Assembly (NCBI RefSeq): GCF_000764305.2 | Contig: NW_025932756.1 | Location: forward strand, 248,001-312,000 | DNA from: Hyalella azteca | Taxonomy: Eukaryota > Arthropoda > Malacostraca > Amphipoda > Hyalellidae | Direction of reading: 5' to 3' | DNA length: 64,000 nucleotides | Shown: positions 25,086 through 36,895 of the stretch, piece by piece | Position numbering within the stretch: the first letter of the stretch is position 1 | How the letters are laid out: each line of letters opens with the position of its first letter | Translations under genes and position numbers: made by a program | The notes under the pieces: model-generated | The model's database searches: none | Told to the model about the DNA's origin: nothing | Seen by the model: only the letters and a program-made list of their open reading frames with translations

Positions 25086-26356
25086 GCTCTTAAGAGCTCA
25101 CCGCTTGATGGTCACTCCTCTAAATTATTTTGAAATGAACAACAAAACCTGCAGATGAAAAAAAATTTATTATTATTTCACAAATTTTGAGTTTAGAGTG
25201 GGAGAGAAAAATCTTATCTGGCAATAACATCTATCAAATACTAAGGGCCCTGAATCACAGCAACAATTTGGAGTATGATCAAGGCTCATTGATTAGTACC
25301 TAATTATCTTATGGGCTTCAGTCTGCTCATTTACCAAATGAATACAATATTATTTAGTAGGTAATTAAAGTCTTACAAAAAAGTGTTAACCTTTGTCCTT
25401 TGGATTGAATATAAATAATAATTTGAATAAATTTAAGTCTAATAAAATGCATTTATAATATAAACTGATTGCTTAATAGGTCATAATGTAGAAATACATC
25501 CATATTTGAATATGTATTCATATTCAAAATTATATTTGTATTTTTGTTTTATGAGGAGATCCAGTCATCCAGATTTAAGATAGGTACTTAATGAGCTTTG
25601 AATTTGACATTCAAAATTTTGTACAAAGTAAGGTCAAAATCCAAATGGTTTGAAGTAAATTTGGAACTAAATGGAACATAAATTTCCAATTCAAACAGAT
25701 ACTATTTTTACTCAATTGAATATTTTATTTCAGACTTGATTTAAGAATCAATCGAAAAGAAAATATTATTTGAACTTGCAGGTTACATCACATGATCAAA
25801 GACAATTTCACTTTTCCCTTGATTGCTTAGACTTAGAGAAATTCTTGTCTAAACTTTAAAGTTCAGACAACTTAGAAGTTGAACTTTCAATTTCAAATAA
25901 TTCACCCATCACTGAAGTCTGACTCAAGGACATGAAAAAATAAATAAAATTGAGAAACGAGACACTCCACGATTCATATATCACTAATTCACTATTACAA
26001 GAGAAGATTATTCATTACAAGGAAACTAAATTTCGCATAGAACGCGTGACAAGCTGTTATTGGTCAGTGCCACTGCCAGGTAGCAGGTGGTCTCCCTCAC
26101 GCTGACACGCTCCATCATTATCACCATGGGAAACTGGGAATGAACACGTTACCTTACTCAAGAGTCAAGTTACTGCTTAGTCGGGCTTACATATTCATTT
26201 AAAGCCATAGTTGAAATAACCAACAGATGTTTATACATTAACCAACTAAAATTAATAAGTTAAGCCTATCAAAAGTATTTACGAGCGATATATATTAGAG
26301 AAATAGTTTAATCGGTTCTAGCAGGACACGGCTAGCACGCATGAAGCGACACTTAC

Positions 26357-26440
26357 CTATTTCCACAACGTCGTTCGGCACACTGACTAGTGACTACTGA
26401 CTAGGGCTCCCAGTCACTGACTAATTCATCAGGTGGCGAA
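26357..26440 (-). other. Possible 5' UTR exon of the small ER-protein gene
   Basis: Minus-strand sequence ending ATAG|GTAAGTG at 26357 is a strong donor. It lies upstream of a matching acceptor at 25148, which precedes the coding ATG. The upstream limit (about 26440) is a guess because no promoter element could be assigned. Confidence 0.35.
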
Positions 26441-26859
26441 GACCGCGAATTTGACTGCACGGAACATGGCAGGGACTGCTGGGTCATCAGTTCAACACAA
26501 AATGGATTTTGAGACATGAAAATGCCTCTCAGTCCCTCGTTTCACTGAATCTTCCTTTTTAGTTAATAAGTAATGAAGAATGAATTCAGTAGTTATATTT
26601 CTCTTAACTGACATTTTTCTCAGACTTGCATTTTATAAAAAAAATTCATCTCTATAATTATGTGTATTTTCTGTTTACTTAGTTGCATAGGTGGCACTAG
26701 TGGCAACTAAACTTTTCAATGTTCAACAGTGAACCTAAAATGCAGGACAGGCTAATCAACATTGAATCAACATAGCTCGATAAAATTTTGCGCATATATC
26801 CATAAAGAAGTAAAGATAATGTTAATGTCACGACGATTTTTTTTTCGATTTCGGGCAGG

Positions 26860-27245
26860 GCGGCCCAATGGTTACAGTTCAGAGTACTGGGCCCATACTT
26901 TCAAAAAAGTTAAGAGATCGTAAGTTCATCAGCCAATCTTTGACGGCCTTTCAAGTCAAATCCACCAATCAGAGAAAAGAAAATAGAGCGCAAGTACTTA
27001 CGTTCACTTAGCGAGTTTTGAAAGTATTGCCGCTGATTGGAGCAGAGAGGTGCGGGTTCGATCCCAGCTCTGTGCGCCAGTTTCTGGTCAGAATCGGCAA
27101 GGAGGCCGGGCGGTTAAGCACAACAGAATTGCAGCAGTGAGTTGCGCGTTCGAGACCTCAAAATCATACAAAAATGCTGTGAATGTTCTTCGATGTTAAG
27201 AATCGGCGACAGGCCTACGGTCTAATAAATGCTGAAACCGCTATT
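26860..27245 (+). mobile_element. Dimeric tRNA-derived SINE, interrupted
   Basis: Two tRNA-like promoter units occur in series. The first has an A box GGCGGCCCAATGG near 26868 and a B box GGTTCGATCCC near 27055. The second has GGCCGGGCGGTTAAG near 27107 and GCGTTCGAGACC near 27147. About 160 bp with inverted ATACTTTCAAAA ends (about 26890-27030) separates the first A and B boxes. That block is absent from the sister copy at 27680-27957, so it is a later insertion. The element is not a functional tRNA gene because no cloverleaf can be closed. Confidence 0.65.
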
Positions 27246-27679
27246 TATCGTTTTTACGGGCGAAACAGCTATTTTTTTACAGCTATACGGGCGAAAGTTC
27301 GAAACGATATAATTTTTTTAAGAATTACTAGACAGATCTGAACGAAACTTTACAAATACTTTCCTAACTATCTAACGCTGATAATTAAATAATGCATAAT
27401 TTGTTAAAAGGATTTCATTTGTTAGCTATACCTATACGGTTACACACAACAATATCTAACCAAATATAAATGTAGAATCGTATATTCCTGCGCCCGGTTT
27501 TGAGGCTGTTTATTAATTCCGGAAAGCCTGAAATATCTCCCAAACTAGTCGATATATTTTCAAAAATTTTTGCACAGGCTTTCAGAAGCAGCTAGGAGCG
27601 GAAGGAAGCATAATACTTGCCCCTTCAAAATTTTCAAATACATCCAATCAGCTTCGCTTATTTCAATTGCAAAGTTCCG

Positions 27680-27957
27680 CTAATAATAAATAAATAAAAT
27701 AAATAAATAAATGAATAGCGGTTTCAGCGTTTATTAGGCCGTAGGCCTGTCGCCGATTCCTAACATCGCAGAACATCCACAGCTTGTTGCGGGCTCGAAC
27801 TTCGCAACTCACTGCTCCAATTCTGCTGTGCTTAACCGCTCGGCCTCCTTGCCGATTCTGACCAGAAACAGACGCACAGAGCTGGGATCGAACCCGCACC
27901 TCTCTCCTCCAATCTTGGTGCTCTGAACCACTGGGCCACCTTGCCCTACCACTGGGC
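27680..27957 (-). mobile_element. Dimeric tRNA-derived SINE, intact sister copy
   Basis: Read on the minus strand it starts GGCAAGGTGGCCCAGTGG, continues with B box GGTTCGATCCC, then GGAGGCCGAGCGGTTAAG and GTTCGAGCCCG. It ends in a body with GGCGACAGGCCTACGG and an ATTT-rich tail. It is the inverted partner of the copy at 26860-27245, with about 430 bp between them. Confidence 0.7.
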
Positions 27958-29184
27958 CACCATTTGCCGTCCTGAAAAACAAAAACAGCGGCAATGACAA
28001 TGAAAACTGAAACAAATAATAACTTGTGTACCGAGAGTTACCAGTATCATAATAAGCACTTGAAAAAGTGCAGTGTAATAAATGGGACATAGCTATAATA
28101 AACCAAATAACATTGAAAATAACTAATTATATTCCAAATTTTGAGCAGATCTGTTCAGTATTTAAGGAGTTTTGAGTGGTTCAGTTGAACGTTTAGTTAG
28201 GTTGTGCGTTTGAGTCCGCAGGCGAGTTCGCTGGCGGGTCCGGAGAAGTGTCGACTAGGTGATTTGCCGTAGACATATATCTGTCTTAAATAGCGTTTGA
28301 AAGTACTTTGGCAGTCGTCTGTCACCTAATATGGTAAATAAGGGTACATGAGCATGGTTTGAGGCCTTTCACTGCTTAACTACGGCCCCATTGTCTGTAC
28401 CAGACTAGGATGTGCGTCAAAAGCCGCACTGTGTGACATTACATACATTAAGTACCAGTGCAAGTTAAACTGTTGCGGCAAATGCCGCAGTAGTTTTTGA
28501 AAAAATACACGCAGGCACCATGCGTCAAATTTGACGCTGCGTTAAAAGCAGTCGTATGTGAATAGCAGTGAAGATTACGTATGTCCACCGAGGTTCAACG
28601 TGAAATACCGCTGCGTGTTTTTTTGACGCATGCGACATTTCACGTCGTGTGTGAGAGGGGCTTTAGTGTGTAGCCGTAATTTCTGTTCACCTTAAGGTGA
28701 GACTTCTTGAGGAACGAACTTATAATAATTAATCAGTAGTGTAATGATAATAGTTATAAATATAGTTTATATTTACAATAGTGATATATTAACAGGAGTT
28801 ACAACAGTTCTATTATAACAATTTGTTATAGTTACAATAGTTATAAATCAATAGTGTAACAGCGACCGCAAGTGATTGTGACTATGATGCAACCCTTTTT
28901 CGAATGGATGATAAATAAATCGGTAGAATAATCGCAACCGAAAAAGTCGATTTTAAATTCGTAAGGTATTGTAATTCTTTGAAATTTCAAATGCTTTAAA
29001 AAATCAGTTTGCTTATTCGTAGATATATTGATTTTTGGCAGCAGGGGCTTTTTTAATTAAAAAATTTCCGGTTGTTTTGCTTGAGCTGTAAAGTTTGACT
29101 TGCATCTTGTGGCAACATCGCGTGTTGACGAAATTATTTCCCATTAATTCAGTTGGCCGTTCTAGGAGTTGTGAAAACGGGATC
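27958..29184. other. Intergenic DNA, possible weak MITE
   Basis: No gene was recognised. Around 28390-28680 imperfect inverted motifs (GACGCATGCGACATTTCACG and GCGTCAAA near 28410 and 28525) hint at another small element, but the ends could not be fixed. Confidence 0.3.
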
Positions 29185-29187
29185 ATG
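29185..29187 (+). other. Candidate start codon exon of RpL39 (ATG|GTACGT)
   Basis: RpL39 coding exon 2 starts exactly after the initiator Met, so exon 1 must end in ATG before a donor. ATG at 29185-29187 is followed by GTACGT, the best such junction seen upstream. It would imply a 13-kb intron filled with transposons. No terminal-oligopyrimidine start was clear, so this is a guess; ATG|GTACTC at 40737 is a weaker alternative. Confidence 0.2.
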
Positions 29188-29892
29188 GTACGTTTTTGAT
29201 AAATCAAATGTGTATATTAGTCTGTTGATTGTGATTAATGTAAATTTATTATTAGGAAAATACGAGATGCCGATGTTGTTATAAGGACTAGGGGGCAATG
29301 GTCATTCCTTTCCTCAACGATTTCATCCATGTCCATGAGATGTCATGGTTTTGAACTTTTCGTTTTACATACCTAATCAAGATTAATTGTCTAAAATTTA
29401 ACTGCATATCTATAAATCAAAAAGCTAGGCAATAAAGCCAGCGTCAGCCTTGACAATCCTGACAATTATTTCTTGGTTAAAAATTCCGTATTTGTAGTCA
29501 CTTCTACTCACAAATGGCAAACCATTAACGGTGATTAACCAGTGACTGAGAGGCTTGAGTGTTTTTGTGTGAGTGACATGTTGGCCTACCTATGTTTTTT
29601 TAGTTTTTCCTTTGTATTTTATTACAATGTGTGGAACAGTAAATTATCCTGGATTCCAGCATTTTCATATCAATGTTTAATAAAATTTTGAACTATACCT
29701 ATAGCTATAAGGAAATTGAAAATTGATTTGTTCTCAAATGAATTTATTTATTGCCAAATGCCACTATGTTAAATTGGCTTTGGTAGGTTAACTTGGTATA
29801 ATTAATTTGGCTTCATGACCTATGCTACATAGGAATTTTTCTTCTTATGATTGAAATCTTGCTGCTCCAAAGTGGCCAATGGCCCAATGCTA

Positions 29893-31025
29893 GGGTAAAC
29901 GCGGTATATTCCGACACTTTAAGGACGTAGCAGAAAATGAATGGTTACAAAAAATACACTGTATGCGCAACTCGAGTTCTGTTTGCATTACGTCACTCTC
30001 AAAACACCGCACTACGCGCCAAAGGATTTCAAGTGGATGCATTCAAATTCAAATTCGGTCCACCACGCCCCACGGCCAGTGTAGCTGTCAGCTGACTTTC
30101 TTCAGAAGTGCAAAAGCTTTTGCCGGTGAAGGTGTTTTACGATCGGTCCGTAAAGAAGCGTTGATCGGTTCAAAATGACATAAGAACAGGTTCTTTTGAA
30201 TAACCTATGGATTGCCACCATGCGCGCCAGCAACAATAAAACAACACAAAAATGTTGCCATATTTATTTAAAAGCCTTTAGAATGCAAACCTACCAAATC
30301 CATATATTCTGACACTGTGTGTGACTAAATTTGGCATATTGTGAGACTAATTCTGGCCACGCTTCAAACTCTACTAATTCGTAATGCCGACACTCCTGTG
30401 TTTGAATTCCGATTGCTGTGTGAGCTGTATTGGAATACAACACAGCTTGGAATTGGAACACTATTGAGTATTGAATATTGAACACTACTTAATTAGGCTT
30501 TTAATTGAGAGCTATTAAGCTTTTAATTAAGAAAATTTTAATTTTTGCACACAGCTTGGAATGAGCTGTGTGTGTCTAATTCCAAGCTGTGTCAGAATTA
30601 GTTTTATGTATCTTTTAACCATCTCTTAATTTAATCATATATTAATTTTTTTACCAGTTGAAATCAACAAATACAAGTACACTTGAAGGATTCCTAATAT
30701 ATTCACAGACGTATTTAAAAGCCTCAAACCATAATATTCTTTACACAAACAGTTTATCACTATTTGGTAGAGCAAGGTCAACTATCAACTTTGACACATT
30801 TTTCAATGTTCTCACTGGGTGACATGCACTGTCTCTCTTTGGATCTCAACATTTTCCCGCAAGATAGCCCAGACCTAGTGTTTTGGCAATAGTATGGCGC
30901 GCAAAAGTATGACGTCACTATTTCAACTATCAACGAATGCATGGAACTAAGAAAAAGCTTAATATAAAGGAAAAAAGTCGAAGTGTTGGAATTACCCACA
31001 ATGTCGGAATATGCCGCGTTTACCC
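29893..31025. mobile_element. TA-flanked DNA element, copy 1 (1.13 kb, non-autonomous)
   Basis: The left end GGGTAAACGCGGTATATTCC and the right end GGAATATGCCGCGTTTACCC are inverted repeats, bounded by TA on both sides (29891-29892, 31026-31027). The interior lacks a transposase frame. A second copy starts 136 bp further on. TA duplication points to Tc1/mariner-like mobilisation. Confidence 0.85.
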
Positions 31026-32015
31026 TATTTGCTAGTATACATTTGGCTCAAAATTTCAAATGTTTCAATTTGATTTGGAACCCTGCAGCCTGAATGCCTG
31101 ATCATGCAGTTATATTAACAAATAACAATTATTAACTTAACAATTGTTATTCAACAACATAGTGTAAGAACATCCTATTCCTACACCTTAACCCATTAAT
31201 GCCGACAATTCCCTGCGGATTATTAAAACACTTTTTTTCAATTTAACTGATTTATTTAGGTACCTTCTAAAGTATTGTGACGAAAAAATTTAACTTTTTT
31301 TATTATCACTCGAAATACAGACTGGCAAGTATACTTGCCACCTGGCTATAAAAAAATCATATGTCCAAGAGAAGAGATAACCAGAGTGGGTAGGTATCTA
31401 AAGTACATAAACGGATTTGCCAATGGAATCTATGCATGTATTGCCCACTCAAAGTTCATTTTTTCGTGTGAAAGGTTTTCATGCACTCTGGGTGTACAGG
31501 AATGTTGCACACACTGCAAAAATAAATGGTACGGGCGCCACATTCACAGCATCTGTTGTACGGACTTTTGCCTTTGTAGGTCCAATGATGATGACTGCCG
31601 TACCGCACTGTATTCACAACAGGCATTGAAACTGGACCTGGTTTTACCTTAGCTTTCCCATATTTAGTCATAGTTGATATCACCAGTTGCTGAGCAAAAT
31701 CTAATAAGCTGATTTTCTTGTCATTTTTCCTAGAAATTCTCCATCCATTTACCACCTGTGCATTCACAGTCCAAGCGAAAAAAGGCCACCACCATTTCTT
31801 TGATCTTATTCTGCACTGGTATGCCGCTACTTGTTGATCAAATAGGTCCACACCACCCATGTGCTGGTTATAAACGTAGATTGAGTGTGGTAGGTAAGCA
31901 TAAATATGTTTACTGGCCACTTGGTTCCACCTTTTTGCTTTCTTGGCAGGATCTGCGCGAAGTTTGTTAAAGGCAACGCTTACCACTTTGTTGTCTTTCC
32001 ACTTTACAACCAAGA

Positions 32016-32724
32016 AGGTGCCTGTACACAGGGATAGTACTAGCCGCTAGTTCATCCGGCGCTTGAACTGTCCACGCTACTAGCCTTGTGTATAGGGGTT
32101 CAGCCGCTTCAGAGGCATGCGCCGGCAAGTGCCCGAGGCGCGGCCGAGAGAGACAACGATGTGTTGATATCTTGGCTGGAGAAGTGGCTAGTAGCGCTGA
32201 TGCAGCCATGGTGAGAGCATCTGTGCCACTCCTGTGAAGTATCTTGGGTCATGCGAATCATGGCTTGTTTGAACAATAATGGTTCTAAGAGGAATCCAAC
32301 AAAGTGGATTCCAGACGATATTCAATTATTCTTTGAAATATTCCAAAAATATGAATTAAAGTATAATGTTTTCCATGATGGTTACTCCAACAAAGTGAAA
32401 AGAGAAACGAGTATTTTGAAACGGAAAGAAGACCTTATTAGGCAGGGTTTAGTTGTTCCCGACGCTGTATTTTTAAGGGCTAGAATATGGAGTATAAAAA
32501 AGACGTACAGACTCGAGTTGTTGAAGGTGATCACACTATTCATCTTCACAGACCTCACTCGGCGGCTTCTAACAACTCACTGGCGGGCGCGAACGACGGA
32601 ACGAGAAGATAGCGGCACCTTATACTCTCCTCGTGTGTACAGGCTCACTAGCCGGATAGTCACCAAGCGACCGACACTAGCCAGATTTACTAGCCGTCTG
32701 CACTATCCCCGTGTACAAGCACCT
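32016..32724 (+). mobile_element. 709-bp DNA element with AGGTGC ends inside the piggyBac
   Basis: The left end AGGTGCCTGTACACAGGGAT and the right end (reverse complement) AGGTGCTTGTACACGGGGAT are inverted repeats. Flanking AGA occurs on both sides (32013-32015 and 32725-32727), and removing the element plus one AGA restores the piggyBac reading frame across the gap. A 3-bp duplication plus a MADF-like ORF suggests the PIF/Harbinger group, whose elements carry a Myb/SANT-like second protein; CACTA elements also duplicate 3 bp. Another copy of the right end lies at 45310-45336. Confidence 0.8.
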
Positions 32725-32739
32725 AGATGCAGCCTGTGA
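32251..32739 (+). CDS. MADF (Myb/SANT-like) DNA-binding ORF fragment
   Basis: The first about 90 residues read as a MADF-type domain: KWIPDDIQLFFEIFQKYE, then LKYNVFHDGY, spaced Lys/Arg residues, and IWSIKKTYRLELLKV, matching the family pattern of three spaced aromatic helices. A donor-like TTGAAG|GTGATC at 32526 lies at the point where the similarity ends. The real exon is therefore probably 32251-32526 and the remaining frame is intron or element end. In PIF/Harbinger elements such proteins bind DNA and bring the transposase to the nucleus. No transposase partner is encoded in this copy. Confidence 0.55.
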   Translation: MRIMACLNNNGSKRNPTKWIPDDIQLFFEIFQKYELKYNVFHDGYSNKVKRETSILKRKEDLIRQGLVVPDAVFLRARIWSIKKTYRLELLKVITLFIFTDLTRRLLTTHWRARTTEREDSGTLYSPRVYRLTSRIVTKRPTLARFTSRLHYPRVQAPRCSL

Positions 32740-35700
32740 ATGCTTCATCACTAGTTCCTCTTTCTTCTTTTTCCAAAATTGTTCTCTTTTTAAGTGGGGC
32801 ACCAGATAGTCGGTCTTCTCTTAGAGTACAAGTAGCAGCAATTTTCCTCTGTGCAAGTTCCTCTAGTAATGAAACTGAACCAAAGAAAGTGTCAAATACA
32901 ACGTGCTGTGCGGCTTTCATATTCACTTTCTCGATCATTTCTAGCACAACGTTACCACCTAAACCAAAACCCCTATCCGAAATTCTGGAATGACTACCAC
33001 AATAGGGCTCAACATGCCGCAGAATCCCATCAGACGTGCTGATTGCCTAAAGCTTGAACCCAAATCTCACTCGTTTTCCTCTAATATACTGCTTATCACC
33101 ATGTCTTCCATAATATGGAACCATTATTTCATCAACGCTGTAGTATTCACAACATTTCTCATCTTTGATAGCATTGTTAAAGTGTTCAAAAAGCGGACGC
33201 ACCTTGTAGAATCGATCGTCATTCATTTTCGTATTATCGTTGAAGTGCAAGCATCTCATTATTTGATCAAAGGCATCCCGTCTCATTGCATTCATAACAA
33301 ATTTATTTTGAGTGTCAGGTAACTCACTCCAATACAGTCTCCTGTGAGGAACCTTATTGTACCCTGAGAGAATAAGAATGGCCAAAAATACCTTCATGTT
33401 TTCGGCATTTACATCGCTACAGGGATTCCTTTCTGATGAGCGTAGTTTCTACTTTGTTCACATAAAAATTCAATATAATCTTGTGTCCAAAATTGTTCCT
33501 CAAAAATCTCCAATGGATTTGTTTCAGCGGCGTTGACTAACTGTTCCTCAGGTGCATCGCTAAAATCCGGTACTAGATTTTCAATCTTGCTTTTATCTGT
33601 ATGCCACGTGTAGATCATCCTTTTTCGACGTTTTGATCCATGGCTGGTAGATGTTGAGGTTGGATTAGATACAATTTTGAGTTGACCGTCATTTACAGAT
33701 TTATTTAGAACATTAGCAAGCAAAATTCTCCTCGGAAGGTGCTTGGGATCGCACATAACTTCATCATCTGATGCATCACTGTCATGATCTGTTGCAGCTT
33801 CAGGTGTTTCTTCTGGGGGCTCTATTGCTACTTTGACTTCAAATTGGTCGTCTGCATCTAGTCTTGCAATGAGAAGAAGTCATGAATTTCATCTAGAGAC
33901 AACCTTGAATAAGAGTTAAACAAATTAATACTAATTTTCCATTGGTATCTGGAAAAAAGGGCGGTTCCCTACTTTTATATCCGAGTGGCAAGTACACTTG
34001 CCACCTATATTCACGTCACAATATAGTAGTCATATTATATAAGAATAAAAAAATTGCATATATATATCATTAGGACATTCACTTAAGAAAACTGTTCACT
34101 ATAGTAGTGAGTTCTAACTTGCTGACACAAGTGACAACCTACGTTTTTTATGACGTAGTAGCGCCATGGCTCACACTATCAAATTCCAAGGCCAACTGAG
34201 CAGGCATGAAGCGCCTGACGCCGCTGTTACTCGTTCAGAATGCGTTCGGTACTCGTCTTGTTACCGTGAGACTCCATTTCAAACCTCAACTTTTGTTGTT
34301 TTGTAGTAATTTCATTTTTCGCAAGTGGCAAGTGTACTTGCCAAGCGGCGTTGATGGGTTAAGGAGGTAGCAAGAAATAAATGCCCATATTAAATAGATC
34401 ACTGTATGCGCAACTCAAGTTCTGATTGGTTTATGTCACTCTCAAAACACCACACTATGCGCCAGCAATGATGAAATGTCACAAACTGTTTCCATATTTA
34501 TTTAAAAGCCTTTAGAATTCAAATCTACCAAATTGCTGAATTCCAACACTGTGTGACTAAATGTGGCATATTGTGAGACTAATTCTGACAGCACTTCAAA
34601 ATCATAATTTGTAATTCTGACACTGTCAGAATACAACATCCTGTGTGTTGTACCTTATTCCAACACCCTGTGTTGGAATTAGTTTTTATGTATCTAAAAC
34701 CGTCTCTTGAATCAATCATCTATTAATTTATTTTCCACTTCAAATCAGCAAATAAAAGTATACTTAAAGGATTCCTAATATATTCAGACTTATTTAAAAG
34801 TCTCAAACCATAATATTCTTTCTACACAAACAGTTTATCACTATTTAGTAAAGCAAGGACAACTATCAACTTTCATATGTTTCGATGTTTCCACTAGCTG
34901 ACGTGGACTTTTGCTCTACGGATCTTAACATTTTCCGCTAAACCTAGTGTTTTGCAGAAATCTTGTGTGCAATAGTATGACGTCACTATTTCAACCATCT
35001 ACGCATGCGTGGCACTAAGACCAAGCTTAATACAAAGGAAAAAGTTGAGGGATGTCAGAATTACCCACAGTGTCGGAATATGGTGCATTTACCCTACCTA
35101 ACAATGTTGGGTATGTGCACAAAAAGATTCCTCTGATCTGTAAGAAAAGTATATTGCTGAAAAAATTTTTTTTTTTAAGAAATTTACTATATAAATATAA
35201 GTGGAATACAAGTAAAATTGATAAAGCTATGAATTTTTTCTTTTATTAGATTGTGTCTCCAAAATAGGCCAATTTTGGAGACACAATTTAACACAAATTT
35301 GAATGACTTGTGTTTCAAAACACGTGTCATTCATATCAAGCGTGGAAAATGCAGGGTTGGTGATTTTAAAATTTTTTTTTTAAATAAAAAAATTAAAAAT
35401 TTGTGATTTTTTTATTTTTTCATGATTTTATTTATTTATTTGATTTTTTCATTTTTCTGGCTTTTTTGTCTTTTTGAAGTGTTATTTTTTATGTTGCAAT
35501 TAACCTAACAATAACAGTATACGGATCATAATGGATGGCTAAAAAGGGCACTTATTGCCTTCAATAATGGCCAACAGGCCAAGGTGGTGTTTACCTACTT
35601 TGGGATTTTTTTGGGTAAACAGTTATTGATAAGTCTATTCATTAGCTTTGTAAAGTTTGTATGGAACAAGGTAATGAGCTAAATATTGACCATTTAACTG

Positions 35701-36153
35701 GCTTCAATTACAAAAGACTTCAGGAATGCAGATCTTCTAAACATTGAAGAGTCACATAACAGCAGGGTTAACAATGATTAAATCAAAATGATTGAATCGC
35801 TTGATTTTTTTATAAAAAAATCATGATTTTTTTTATTTTTCCAATTTTTTCGACCTATTTTATCTTTTCATATATTTAAGTATATTGAGTGGCAGTCTTT
35901 AAATTATATTGAGGTATTGTTATTCATGGTTTAGTATAAATGTACTATGAATGAATATAAACTTGTTGCCTTAAGTGTGTATTAGGTTCCAATAAATTGA
36001 ATGTTTTTGGTACAGAGGCATCAAGTGTGCAATACATTGTACGTAGCTAGCAGCTTAGCTAATTCTTATAAGGCTATAAGTAGTCTTTAACTATTTGACT
36101 ATTTGTTATATATTAATTACAAAATACAATTTAAATGTGTTAGCTAGCTTATA

Positions 36154-36895
36154 CAGGGTGGGGCAGAACTGATTGAACAGTTTTGAGGCAAAATAAGAGT
36201 AATGGAGGTACATAAAGAAGAAAGTTTATTTTCCCAAGATTAGCATAACATACCATTTAAAATACTTATGTTTTGAAAACAATATCAGGAAGATGGTGTT
36301 AGTTAGCTGCATTACACTGTTGGAGTTGTTCGTGGAAGTTTCCTACAGCATGTTCACACATATTGCGAGGTGTTTCCATAACCTCTGCTGCAATAATCCG
36401 TTCCCTTAGCTGTGGTAGGGTGTGAGGGCAACTTCTGAACACCTTTTCTTTTAGATGTCCCCAAATAAAGAAATCGAAAATGCTCAAATCAGGTGACCTC
36501 TCAGGCCACTGTAAATCACCCCTCAGAGTCCGGGAACATGCATTTCAAAACATTGGGTGATATTCGGGCTGTGTGAGCTGTAGCCCCATCCTGCTGGAAC
36601 CACACGTCTCCCACAGCTTTATTTTCAACAATGTTTTCCATCCTGTGCTGCAAGAAATTTTGCAATATTACAGCATAGCGATCAGAATTCACTGTCATGG
36701 TTATTCCCTCCTCTGAGAATGACTCTCACAGTGTATTTCAGCTAACAGCCCCATATTCAGATATTGTTTTCAAAACATAAGTATTCTAAATGGTATGTTA
36801 TGCTAACCTCTAGGAAAATAAACTTTCTTCTTTATGTACCACCATTGCTCTTTTATTATACCTTAAAACTGCTCAATCGCTTCTGCTCCACCCTG
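36154..36895 (-). mobile_element. mariner-like element, 742 bp, internally deleted
   Basis: The ends CAGGGTGGGGCAGAACTGAT and (reverse complement) CAGGGTGGAGCAGAAGCGAT extend as inverted repeats of about 130 bp. TA flanks both sides (36152-36153, 36896-36897). The element keeps only the C-terminal half of its transposase gene. Confidence 0.9.
36299..36740 (-). pseudogene. mariner-type transposase C-terminal relic
   Basis: Reading leftward from about 36700, VNSDRYAVILQNFL and VWFQQDGATAHTA (second catalytic Asp) are followed by a frameshift in GAGGGGTGAT near 36516. Then QWPERSPDLSIFDFFIWGHLK (third catalytic acidic residue region) continues to a stop at 36299. The N-terminal DNA-binding domain and the first catalytic Asp are missing. 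Confidence 0.88.

Larger units (their letters stand above)
31456..33900 (-). pseudogene. piggyBac transposase, broken
   Basis: Reading leftward there is an acidic N-terminal part (about 33870-33409), then the catalytic core with DEIMVPYYGRHG (33397-33047). The core continues with HVEPYCG and VVFDTFFGS (to about 32728) and, after the inserted element, resumes as VVKWKDNK (from 32013) with MGGVDLFDQ. It ends in a Cys/His-rich tail (CCECG, CSVC, HPECM) at 31456. These are the DDE_Tnp_1_7 domain with its conserved Asp residues and the C-terminal zinc-binding domain. Damage seen: a frameshift near 33890, a frameshift near 33405, a Trp-to-stop change (TAG) at about 33045, and the 709-bp insertion. 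The element cannot supply transposase. Confidence 0.92.
31192..34358 (-). mobile_element. piggyBac transposon, 3.17 kb, inserted in TTAA
   Basis: The ends CCCATTAATGCCG and (reverse complement) CCCATCAACGCCG are inverted repeats. Both are flanked by TTAA (31188-31191 and 34359-34362), the invariant piggyBac target. The transposase relic runs on the minus strand. GTGGCAAGTRTACTTGCCAC-type subterminal motifs occur near 31325, 34000 and 34330. The element is itself interrupted at 32016-32724. Confidence 0.93.
31162..35095. mobile_element. TA-flanked DNA element, copy 2, split by a piggyBac
   Basis: The left 30 bp (31162-31191, with ATTCC and ACACC retained) and the right part (34359-35095, ending GGAATATGGTGCATTTACCC) together align with copy 1 at 29893-31025. 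The TTAA of copy 1 at its 27th-30th base is where the piggyBac sits. TA flanks lie at 31160-31161 and 35096-35097. Sequence after the TTAA (GGAGGTAGCA, then CACTGTATGCGCAACTC) follows copy 1 closely. Confidence 0.8.

Noticed and set aside
26868..27160. tRNA genes suggested by A and B boxes
   Set aside because: Box spacing and missing acceptor stems do not allow a cloverleaf; two dimeric copies with A/T-rich tails indicate SINEs.
28390..28680. Possible MITE with GCCCC ends
   Set aside because: Ends and target duplication could not be matched convincingly.
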